Origin: an uncultured Selenomonadaceae bacterium
GTDB taxonomy: Bacteria > Bacillota > Negativicutes > Selenomonadales > Selenomonadaceae
Direction: 5' to 3'
Assembly: GCA_905236255.1 (NCBI GenBank)
Contig: CAJOPK010000128.1
Coordinates: 1-23,017 of the forward strand
Length of the DNA stretch: 23,017 nucleotides
Numbering within the stretch: the stretch's first letter is position 1; every line of letters begins with the position of its first letter. This document shows, piece after piece, positions 6,995 through 14,225 of the stretch. The notes under the pieces were generated by a model that was not told the DNA's origin, did not search any database, and saw nothing but the letters and a program-made list of their open reading frames with translations. A program made the translations under genes and the position numbers.

Positions 6995-9175
6995 TTAAAC
7001 CGATTCCCTTTCATCACCTTCCCCGTAATGAACGACTTCGGGAAAATCTATGCAATATCCGTTGCGTCCGTGAGTTTTGACCTGATACAAAACTTTATCC
7101 GCCGCCCGGAAAACTTGCTCGTAATCATCGCCCTCAAGCGGAGCAATCGCAATTCCTATGCTCGCGCTTATCCCGGGATTTCGCCCGTCAATGACCATAT
7201 TTTTTGCCGCTTCCAAAATTTTCATCGCTTTAAACTCGACAACATACAGTTCCGGAAGTCCGCCGATAAATACCAAAAATTCATCTCCGCCGAAACGCCC
7301 GACCAAATCCGATGCACGAAATATCTTTTTCAATCTCGTCGCAAATTCCCGCAAAATCTTATCGCCGTATTGATGACCGTAAGTGTCGTTTGCCTCTTTG
7401 AAATGATCCAAATCAATGATCAAAAGCGCAGAAAGATATTCGACAAAAGGCTCGTCCAATTTCCTTTGACACAACGCCTTCATGGTTGCCTTGTTCAAAA
7501 GTCCCGTCAATTTGTCGGTTTCCGACTCGGACTTGTAACTGTCGCGGGAGATTCTCATATTTTCCGCAATTCTTAAAGCCCGTTCCAATTCCGCATTTTT
7601 CGCCGAAAGTTCCGCATTTTTCTTTTCCGTCATCTTATTGCGGAAATTTGTAAAATATATTGCGGCAACAACAATCAGTGTCATGCACAGGACGGCAGCC
7701 GTAGCCAGCGGGTAACGGGTCAAGAGCCAGCCGAATGAAAAATCCGCTTCGGAATTTTCCCGGATAACTTTTTCGACCTGTTCCGGATTCATTTTTAAAA
7801 GTGCCTTGCTCAAAATGCTTTGAAGAATTTCCGGCTGTTTCGGCGATACTGCAACGGCAATCGGTACAAAGATCGCCTTTACGTCGTTCACTATCAAATC
7901 TTGCCTGAGAGCCAAAACATTTTCGCGTCGAAGAAATGACTCCGGAATATATGCGATGTCACATTCGCCGTTTCCGACCGCATCCAAACAGTCCTCAATC
8001 GTCGGCAAATAAATCACGTTTCCGTTATACTTCCCGTAAAAAAATTCCTTTAATCCGAAAAATATTTGAGGTACGGCAACTGCATTTTTCACCGGATAAT
8101 CTTTTCCGCCCTGATAAACGACGGCGGAAAATTTCTCCCTGAAAAAATCCGTCGAATACAAAAAATCTTGCGCCGATTCGCCGGCATATACCGCAAATGC
8201 CATATCCGCCTCTCCGGTCATCAGCATTTCCTTTAATCCGGCAGAGTTCTCCGCCTGCAAAAATTCAAAGTCCGTTCCGCTCCCGGCCTTCAGAAGTTTC
8301 AACAAATCCGGATAAATTCCTTCCCCCGAATTTACATCGTAAAGCGCGGTTACCGGCGGCAAAAATACCGCCTTCAAAGTTTTTTTCGATTTCATAAAAT
8401 CTTTTTCACGCGCATTGTATCGCAAATTTCTTTTGACCAAAGAATCTATATATTCGATTTTCAAAAGCGTTTCAAATGTCGGATTGAGCATTTCGACCGC
8501 CTGAACCGCTCGCGTCAACCTGTCCCGCAATTCTTCATTTCCCGCCTTCAACATATATTGTTCGGGAACGGCGGCAAAATATGCCATTATTCTTTCGCTT
8601 GAAGTTACATGAAGTCCGTCGTCGGCAACGGCATGAATTTCGTCGTCATGCAACGCCCGGATCATTTCGACGGGAGTCGAAAATTCGACGATCTCCATGT
8701 CAAGATCGTTCATTTCCAAAAAGTTTTTCAGAAAAGTTACGTTGGTCGCATCCGAAATTATTCCGACTTTTTTGCCGTTCATCGTTTCCGGATAATCAAG
8801 ATTCATTTCCGGATTGCTCTTCCTTCCGAAAAGCGTCAACATTCCGTAAGCGGGACTGCCTTCGGTAAAAATTACTTCGTTGCCGTAGCAATCGTTTTTT
8901 TGTACCGGTGCAAGCAAATCCAAACTTCCGTCTTTCAATTTTTCCAAGCCCGTTTGAAGTGAAACGGTATGAAATTCGTAGCGAAAATGCAGACGTTTTG
9001 AAAGTTCGTTAAGATAATCGAACATATACGCCCGAAGAGTTTGCATTACGCGCACGTCCCGCTCCGGATAGTAGACCATTCCGATTTTTAAAGTTTCCGG
9101 TTTTTGTGCGAAGGCACACGAAACTTGAAAGGTTAGAGTTATTAAGATTACTGCCGCGACAAAAACCTTTCTCAT
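6995..9175 (-). CDS. Membrane diguanylate cyclase with tandem periplasmic solute-binding sensor domains
   Basis: Makes cyclic di-GMP from GTP in the cytoplasm, probably in response to a periplasmic ligand. The protein has 726 residues: a signal peptide (1-23, cleavage after AFA), two SBP_bac_3-like domains (about 28-240 and 265-475), one membrane helix (about 488-508), a charged coiled-coil linker (510-545) and a GGDEF domain (about 553-710). The catalytic motif is intact (GGDEF at 629-633), as is DLDHF at 588-592. An RxxD product-inhibition site (RASD, 620-623) sits five residues before GGDEF, as in regulated cyclases. ATG at 9173-9175 follows GGAGG. It lies 65 bases after the transketolase and 49 before the binding-protein gene, all one strand, so it is probably cotranscribed with sugar genes. 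Its ligand could be the sugar or an amino acid. Confidence 0.92.
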   Translation of the reverse strand: MRKVFVAAVILITLTFQVSCAFAQKPETLKIGMVYYPERDVRVMQTLRAYMFDYLNELSKRLHFRYEFHTVSLQTGLEKLKDGSLDLLAPVQKNDCYGNEVIFTEGSPAYGMLTLFGRKSNPEMNLDYPETMNGKKVGIISDATNVTFLKNFLEMNDLDMEIVEFSTPVEMIRALHDDEIHAVADDGLHVTSSERIMAYFAAVPEQYMLKAGNEELRDRLTRAVQAVEMLNPTFETLLKIEYIDSLVKRNLRYNAREKDFMKSKKTLKAVFLPPVTALYDVNSGEGIYPDLLKLLKAGSGTDFEFLQAENSAGLKEMLMTGEADMAFAVYAGESAQDFLYSTDFFREKFSAVVYQGGKDYPVKNAVAVPQIFFGLKEFFYGKYNGNVIYLPTIEDCLDAVGNGECDIAYIPESFLRRENVLALRQDLIVNDVKAIFVPIAVAVSPKQPEILQSILSKALLKMNPEQVEKVIRENSEADFSFGWLLTRYPLATAAVLCMTLIVVAAIYFTNFRNKMTEKKNAELSAKNAELERALRIAENMRISRDSYKSESETDKLTGLLNKATMKALCQRKLDEPFVEYLSALLIIDLDHFKEANDTYGHQYGDKILREFATRLKKIFRASDLVGRFGGDEFLVFIGGLPELYVVEFKAMKILEAAKNMVIDGRNPGISASIGIAIAPLEGDDYEQVFRAADKVLYQVKTHGRNGYCIDFPEVVHYGEGDERESV

Positions 9176-9240
9176 TTCGGAAAACCTCCGGTTGGGGAAA
9201 GCCGGTACCGATTCCCTGTTTCCCTAATTCCCTATTTTCT

Positions 9241-10173
9241 TCATCCGAGAAGTTCACAAACTTTCTTTACTATACCTTCACCGTCAAGACCGTAATATTT
9301 GAAAATCGCCGGAGATTTTCCGGAAATCGCCGGAGTATCCGGCAAAGTCAAACTTACAACCTTAGTCGGGCAATTCGCCGCCGTGACCTGCGCGACCATT
9401 GAACCCAATCCGCCGAATTTCGTATGTTCCTCAACCGTCAAAATCATTTTCGTTTCTTTGGCGGCTTTAATTATCGCTTCTTCGTCAATCGGCTTGATGC
9501 AATACATATCAAGCACACGCGCCGAAATTCCCTTTTCTTTCAAGGCTTCGCCGGCGGCTTTTGCACCTTGTACCATTTCACCTGCGGCAATAATCGTAAT
9601 ATCCGCGCCGTCTTGAATCATGGTCGCCTTGTTCATTTCAAAAGGTACGTTGCCCTCTTCGTAAACGTCCTCAACGGCATTTCTTCCGATACGAACATAC
9701 GCCGGATCCGTATCCTTCAAAAGTGCGCGCATAAGTTTTTCCGTCTGGAATCTGTCACTCGGCAAATAAGCACGCATACCCGGAATTGATGCCATAGTCG
9801 CAATATCGTTTGCGGATTGATGAGTCATTCCCAATTCGCCGTAACTTACGCCGCCGGAAATTCCGATAAGTTTAACATTTGTATGGGAATAGGCAACATC
9901 AACTTTTGCCTGTTCCATTGAACGGGTACTCAGGAAACTTGCCGGAGAAACCGCAAATGCTTTTTTACCGGAGACGGCAAGTCCCGCCGCTATCGAAACA
10001 AGATTTTGTTCCGCAATTCCGACTTCCACAAATTGATCCGGACGTTCTTTCGCAAAAGGTCCCAAGCCGGCACTTCCGCGCGAATCACTGCACAGTACAA
10101 CAATATCCTTGTCATTTGCCGATTCTTCAAGCAAAACATTGTTAATAATCGTCTTGTTGGCTATCTTATTCAC
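9241..10173 (-). CDS. Transketolase, C-terminal subunit
   Basis: Carries the pyrimidine-binding and C-terminal domains of a two-subunit transketolase that moves a two-carbon ketol unit between sugar phosphates. It has 310 residues. The GIAEQN motif at 52-57 holds the conserved Glu that activates thiamine diphosphate. The C-terminal half (about 190-310) is the transketolase C domain. I chose GTG at 10171-10173 because a G-rich Shine-Dalgarno run lies about 6 bases upstream; a TTG 21 bases further up has a worse site. The start overlaps the upstream subunit's stop by 8 bases, a sign of translational coupling. In this context it may act on apulose 4-phosphate (AptB-like) rather than only pentose-phosphate intermediates; sequence alone cannot decide. 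Confidence 0.9.
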   Translation of the reverse strand: MNKIANKTIINNVLLEESANDKDIVVLCSDSRGSAGLGPFAKERPDQFVEVGIAEQNLVSIAAGLAVSGKKAFAVSPASFLSTRSMEQAKVDVAYSHTNVKLIGISGGVSYGELGMTHQSANDIATMASIPGMRAYLPSDRFQTEKLMRALLKDTDPAYVRIGRNAVEDVYEEGNVPFEMNKATMIQDGADITIIAAGEMVQGAKAAGEALKEKGISARVLDMYCIKPIDEEAIIKAAKETKMILTVEEHTKFGGLGSMVAQVTAANCPTKVVSLTLPDTPAISGKSPAIFKYYGLDGEGIVKKVCELLG

Positions 10174-10990
10174 ATTGAGCCCCCCTCTCGTCAAGTTCCT
10201 TCAAAGCAGCCGCATATTCCTCGTCATTGGGAACGTGATGATGCCAGCCGACCTGATTTTCAATGAACGATACGCCGAAGCCCTTTGTCGTGTGAGCAAC
10301 TATAACCGTCGGTTTATCTTTGACGCGTTTTGCAATTTCGACCGCGCCGTCAATCGCATCAAGATCGTTGCCGGGAACGGAAATTACATTCCAGCCGAAA
10401 GCCGCCCAGCGTTGCTCTTGAGATTTCTGATTCATAACCTGCTCGGTCGTTCCGGAAATTTGCAGATGGTTTCTGTCAACAAAGGCGGTAAGATTGTCAA
10501 GTTTGTAATGACTGCCCGCCATGGCCGCTTCCCAAACGGAACCTTCCGCCAATTCGCCGTCACCCATTACGACGTAAACGCGGGAAGGACGCTTGTCCAT
10601 TTTCGCCGCCAAAGCCATACCGACACCGACAGCAAGCCCGTGTCCGAGCGATCCGGTATTCATTTCAATGCCGTTGACTTTGTTTGTCGGGTGACCGATA
10701 AATTCGGAGCCGAACTGCGCGAAAGTTTCGAGTTTCTCTTTCGGGAAAAATCCTCTGTCGGCAAGAACCGAATAAAGAGCTTCAACCGAATGACCTTTAC
10801 TCATTACGAAACGGTCGCGATCGGGATTTTTGAAATTTTCCGGAGAAACATTCATTTGCTTGTAGTAAAGGTCTACAAGAATCTCCATTACGCTCAAGTC
10901 GCCGCCGATATGACCGGTTTTTGCCCGGTAGATCATTTCGACTACGTCTTTGCGAAGTTCAAATGCCTTTTTCTTCAGATTCATGAACAC
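10166..10990 (-). CDS. Transketolase, N-terminal (thiamine diphosphate) subunit
   Basis: Thiamine-diphosphate-binding half of a split transketolase, 274 residues. The diphosphate/Mg motif begins GDGELAEGS and ends about 25 residues later near LDNL, matching the GDG-x(24-27)-N pattern. Other landmarks are the early TGHIGGDLS, MSKGHS and GSLGHGL, typical for family members. GTG at 10988-10990 lies 6 bases after AAGGAG and is preferred to the ATG two codons later. Downstream it overlaps its partner subunit. Upstream is a 134-base gap full of purine repeats, then an isomerase gene. Split transketolases are common in Firmicutes both as housekeeping enzymes and in dedicated sugar operons; the operon position favours the second. 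Confidence 0.92.
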   Translation of the reverse strand: MFMNLKKKAFELRKDVVEMIYRAKTGHIGGDLSVMEILVDLYYKQMNVSPENFKNPDRDRFVMSKGHSVEALYSVLADRGFFPKEKLETFAQFGSEFIGHPTNKVNGIEMNTGSLGHGLAVGVGMALAAKMDKRPSRVYVVMGDGELAEGSVWEAAMAGSHYKLDNLTAFVDRNHLQISGTTEQVMNQKSQEQRWAAFGWNVISVPGNDLDAIDGAVEIAKRVKDKPTVIVAHTTKGFGVSFIENQVGWHHHVPNDEEYAAALKELDERGAQCE

Positions 10991-11010
10991 TTCACACTCC
11001 TTTTCATATC

Positions 11011-11120
11011 AGGGAATCAGGGAAAGAGGGAATTAGGGGATTAGGGAAAGAGGGAATTAGAATACTATTAACCTTTTTCCCTTTTTCCCTTTTTCCCTCT
11101 TAACCTTTTTCCCTATTAAT
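11011..11120. repeat. Purine/pyrimidine tandem-repeat tract between isomerase and transketolase genes
   Basis: On the plus strand the first half is G/A-rich: an exact 18-base unit (AGGGAAAGAGGGAATTAG) occurs at 11019-11036 and again at 11043-11060, a 24-base period. The second half (11072-11114) is T/C-rich, with repeated CCCTTTTT words. The halves pair: 11043-11056 is complementary to 11077-11090 except at one position, giving a 14-bp stem with a 20-base loop. On the transcribed strand four GGG tracts separated by A runs could also form a G-quadruplex. No gene is visible. Confidence 0.75.
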
Positions 11121-11124
11121 CTGC

Positions 11125-12525
11125 TTATTCCCCTCTTAAATAAGCCTTGACCTTTTCCTCAATCGGATCATAAAGATCCGGTTTGATTCCGATATATTTG
11201 CAAGCCTCATAAAGAACCGGAACAACGTCTTTGTGAATACCGACGCAGTGATGAATGTAAGGTCCTTCAACGATTTTTGCCTCAAGCCGTTTGATATTTT
11301 CGACTTCAACCCAAAGATAAGTTCCCATACCTTTCGGACCTTCAACACCTTTTGCATTTCCGAGAAGGAGCGAATATTCGCCGTTGTCGCCGTCAAATCT
11401 GCAAAGAGTGACTTCACCGTGTTTTGCTTCAGCCGTAAGACTGCCGGGATGATCGAAGGCAAGAGGATAAGTCAATTTTGCTTTTTCTTTGGCGATTGAA
11501 ACAGGCCAAGGTCCGCAGTGTTGCAAAAGTTCACCGTTTGCAATATCCGGGTGGCGAATCGTCCAATCGGCAAAGAAGGTGTGAATTTCTCCCATGCCTG
11601 CAGCTTCAGCCATAAGCGCGGTAATTGCGCCGTGAATATCCGTTTCGCAGACAACCGGGAATCCTTCATCGTTGAGGAGCGAATTTGCCGCGCAGGGCAT
11701 AATTCCGAGTTCTCCCTGAAGTGCATTCCAGCATTGAATTGCGGCGGCTTTACAATCATATTTCTTGATAAGATGCGCCATCGCAACTTTCAAGGCGGCA
11801 ACGTTTTCAAGTTCGTTGTCTTTAATCATGACTTCCATATTTGCGCGGATATAGTCAATCGTTTGCTTGACTTCCGTACCTTCGGCTTTAGCCTTTTTGA
11901 CTTCGTTTGTGAGTTCCGGCAAAGGTATCGGCGAAAGCTGAATGTTAAATCTTTCCAAAAGTTCGCCTTCGTTGCACATCGTTGACCAAAAATCAAACGG
12001 ACGGGGTCCTATTTGCAAAATGCGAATACTCTTGAAAGTTTTGACCACGTTGCAGACGGCAAGAAAATCTTTCAATCCGCGCTCAAAAACCGGATCATTC
12101 AATCTGCAATTTGTCATGTAAGTAAACGGGACGCGGAATCTGCGCAAAACTTTACCGGTTGCAAAAAGTCCGCATTGAGTGTCGCGAAGTCTTACGCCGT
12201 TTTCGTCCGGACGTTCGTCAAGAGGTCCCCAGAGCAAAACCGGAACTCCCATATCTTTTGCAAGACGCGCACATTCGTACTCCGTGCCGAAATTGCAATG
12301 CGGGAAGAAAAGACCGTCGATTTTCTCCGCTTTAAATTTTTCGACAATCTTCAGGCGATCGTTTTCATCATAAAGCAAGCCTTCCGAATTGATGTCGTCA
12401 ATATCGACAAAATCAATCCCGAGTTCGTTCAGACGATCTTTGGTCAGACCGCGATACTTGATCGCATCCGGTGCGCTGAAGATACTGCGCCGCGTCGGTG
12501 CAAATCCCAATTTGATTTTTGCCAT
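11125..12525 (-). CDS. L-fucose/L-arabinose-isomerase-like aldose-ketose isomerase
   Basis: Cytoplasmic enzyme of 466 residues resembling the fucose/arabinose isomerase fold, expected to interconvert an aldose and ketose using Mn or similar metal. Candidate metal/catalytic residues are Glu294 in VVCETDIHGA, Asp320 in FFADWT, and His425/His426 in PYIHHCVGIH; together they match the Glu-Asp-His arrangement of FucI. It is shorter than FucI (about 590 residues) and belongs to the heterogeneous family annotated only as fucose isomerase-like. ATG at 12523-12525 follows GGGAGGG. It lies between a sugar kinase and a split transketolase, so it likely makes the ketose the kinase uses. D-apiose isomerase is a candidate role; D-arabinose or L-fucose isomerase are alternatives. 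Confidence 0.85.
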   Translation of the reverse strand: MAKIKLGFAPTRRSIFSAPDAIKYRGLTKDRLNELGIDFVDIDDINSEGLLYDENDRLKIVEKFKAEKIDGLFFPHCNFGTEYECARLAKDMGVPVLLWGPLDERPDENGVRLRDTQCGLFATGKVLRRFRVPFTYMTNCRLNDPVFERGLKDFLAVCNVVKTFKSIRILQIGPRPFDFWSTMCNEGELLERFNIQLSPIPLPELTNEVKKAKAEGTEVKQTIDYIRANMEVMIKDNELENVAALKVAMAHLIKKYDCKAAAIQCWNALQGELGIMPCAANSLLNDEGFPVVCETDIHGAITALMAEAAGMGEIHTFFADWTIRHPDIANGELLQHCGPWPVSIAKEKAKLTYPLAFDHPGSLTAEAKHGEVTLCRFDGDNGEYSLLLGNAKGVEGPKGMGTYLWVEVENIKRLEAKIVEGPYIHHCVGIHKDVVPVLYEACKYIGIKPDLYDPIEEKVKAYLRGE

Positions 12526-12596
12526 TGTCGGAACCCTCCCGTCAAAAATACATACGCCTTATCTTGATAAGCGGAAATTTTTGTCCCGCCGAAATT

Positions 12597-14072
12597 TTAC
12601 ACGCTCTTTTTTACTGCCGATTTCCAGCCTTCCAAAAGTTCCTTCCTCTTTTCGGAAGGCATTTTCGGATCGTATTGATGCCACGACAAATTCCCGAAAA
12701 CTTTTTCCTTCTCGTAAAAATCTGCGGCAATTCCCGCACAATACGCCGCGCCCATTGCCGAAAGTTCGGCGATCGGCGGAACTTCAACCGGCTTGTTCAA
12801 AATATCCGCCTGAAATTGCATCAAATAATTATTTCGCGTGGGACCGCCGTCAACCTGCAAAGATTTCAATTCGCCGTCAAAAACTTTTTCCATCAAATCA
12901 ATGACCGCATGAATTTGATACGCAATACTGTCGGTTACGGCACGAATCATTTCATTTTTGCCGGTAATTCGCGTTATCCCGCAAAAAACGCCGGTCGCAT
13001 CGTTGAGGTAGTAAGGCGCGCCCAGCCCGGTAAAAGCCGGAACAAAATAGGATTTATCCGCCGGATTGGCTTTAAAGGAAAGCGTTTCCGTTTCTCCGGG
13101 CGATTCGATCAATTTCAGATCATTTTGCAACCATGTAATACTTGCGCCGGTGTAATTTATGTTGCCTTCCAAAGCGTAAAAAATCTTGCCGTCCATACCG
13201 TAAGCGATTGTGGTGGCAAGCCCCTGCGGACTGTAAATAAACTTTTCGCCGGTATTAAGCATAATGGAAGAACCGGTGCCGTAAGTCGCCTTTGCAAGTC
13301 CGGCAGAGTGACAACCCTGACCGAAAAGCGCGGCGTGTGAATCTCCCAGCATCGAATAAATCGGCACCTTTGTTTCAAAAATGCCGTCAAAATCGGTTTC
13401 ACCGAAAAAGTCGTCGGAAAAAGTCGGTTGAGGCAAAGCACTTTCCGGGATACCGAAAAGACCGCAAATTTCTTCGTCCCATTTTAAAGATTTTATATTA
13501 AAAAGTTGAGTCCTTGATGCGTTTGAATAATCGGTTTTAAAAACTTCTCCGCCCGTCAATTTGTGGAGCATCCACGAATCGACGTTACCGATGCAAAGTT
13601 CGCCGGAATCGGCAAGTTTTTGCGCCTCCGGAACATTTTGCATAATCCAAGCCGCTTTTGCCGCCGAAAAATAAGGAGAGAGCGGCAAGCCGGTACGTTC
13701 TTTTACAAGCGCGGAAAAACCTTTTTGCTCCAATGCGTCGCAAATTTTTGCACCGCGCGCGCACTGCCAGACAATCGCCGGATAAATACTCTGCCCGTTT
13801 TTTTTGTTCCAAGCCAAAGTAGTTTCGCGCTGATTGCTGATCCCGACGGCGGCAATGTCAAAGGCGGTCAATTCGGTCTTTTCGGCAATTTCGCCGACCA
13901 AAATTTTGATGTTGCGCCAAATTTCTTCGGGATCGTGTTCAACCCAGCCTTTGTCGTTGATGTACTGCTTGTGATTTTTTGCGACTTGACAGGCGACTTT
14001 GCCTTCTCCGTCAAAGAGCAAAATCTTCGTCCCCTGCGTACTCTGATCGATCCCCATAACGTATTTCGGCAT
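12597..14072 (-). CDS. FGGY-family sugar kinase, glycerol-kinase-like
   Basis: ATP-dependent kinase of 491 residues, colinear with glycerol kinase. The polyol-contacting residues of E. coli GlpK are all matched: NQRETT (Arg82, Glu83), VWQCAR (Trp102), PYFSAAK (Tyr134) and the catalytic base Asp244 in GDSHAALFG. Two differences from GlpK stand out: the first phosphate loop reads DQSTQGTK instead of DQGTTSSR, and the GxxR fructose-1,6-bisphosphate inhibition site is absent (FDGIFETK). This suggests a dedicated kinase for a small branched or short ketose such as apulose, or an unregulated glycerol kinase. ATG at 14070-14072 follows GGGAG. It is the first gene after the LacI-type regulator and has its own promoter, with 71 bases to the isomerase gene. 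Confidence 0.88.
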   Translation of the reverse strand: MPKYVMGIDQSTQGTKILLFDGEGKVACQVAKNHKQYINDKGWVEHDPEEIWRNIKILVGEIAEKTELTAFDIAAVGISNQRETTLAWNKKNGQSIYPAIVWQCARGAKICDALEQKGFSALVKERTGLPLSPYFSAAKAAWIMQNVPEAQKLADSGELCIGNVDSWMLHKLTGGEVFKTDYSNASRTQLFNIKSLKWDEEICGLFGIPESALPQPTFSDDFFGETDFDGIFETKVPIYSMLGDSHAALFGQGCHSAGLAKATYGTGSSIMLNTGEKFIYSPQGLATTIAYGMDGKIFYALEGNINYTGASITWLQNDLKLIESPGETETLSFKANPADKSYFVPAFTGLGAPYYLNDATGVFCGITRITGKNEMIRAVTDSIAYQIHAVIDLMEKVFDGELKSLQVDGGPTRNNYLMQFQADILNKPVEVPPIAELSAMGAAYCAGIAADFYEKEKVFGNLSWHQYDPKMPSEKRKELLEGWKSAVKKSV

Positions 14073-14119
14073 ATTCTCAACTCCCTTCGTCCTTTTAAAA
14101 GTGCTTTAATTTGTTTCGG

Positions 14120-14148
14120 ATTTTAAATGCTGTTTAATTAAAAGTCAA
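14120..14148 (-). promoter_or_regulatory. Sigma-70-type promoter of the sugar operon
   Basis: On the minus strand, -35 TTGACT (14148-14143), a 17-base spacer and -10 TAAAAT (14125-14120) form a near-consensus promoter, giving a leader of about 40 bases before the kinase start at 14072. The spacer contains the perfect palindrome TTTAATTAAA (14133-14142), and another 10-bp palindrome (CTTTTAAAAG) lies in the leader. Either could be an operator for the adjacent LacI-family protein, but neither has the central CG usual for that family. Confidence 0.75.
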
Positions 14149-14179
14149 GAGAAAAATTAAAATTTTCGGAAATTTTACG

Positions 14180-14219
14180 AAATACTTTTTCAAGAGTTGA
14201 TAAGGATTTAAAAGTATTT
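14180..14219. repeat. AT-rich inverted repeat downstream of the LacI-type gene
   Basis: Perfect 10-bp inverted repeat (AAATACTTTT at 14180-14189, AAAAGTATTT at 14210-14219) with a 20-base loop, just after the regulator's stop codon. No clear T tract follows in the transcribed direction. It could be a weak terminator or paired operator half-sites upstream of the kinase promoter. Confidence 0.45.
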
Positions 14220-14225
14220 TAAATT

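Noticed and set aside
9120..9175. Lipoprotein signal on the diguanylate cyclase (a Cys at residue 20)
   Set aside because: The residues before the Cys (QVS) are a poor lipobox, while AFA followed by Gln gives a normal signal peptidase I site, and a later membrane helix anchors the protein.
10109..11044. Long open frame on the plus strand across the transketolase genes (also similar ones at 12519-13340, 62-658, 2544-3242 and 21355-22083)
   Set aside because: They lie antisense to clear conserved genes, lack ribosome binding sites and show no recognisable domains; GC-biased codons of the real genes keep these frames open.
11011..11120. CRISPR-like array or mobile element end
   Set aside because: Repeats are adjacent, low complexity and lack spacers or conserved palindromic ends; no transposase or cas gene is near.
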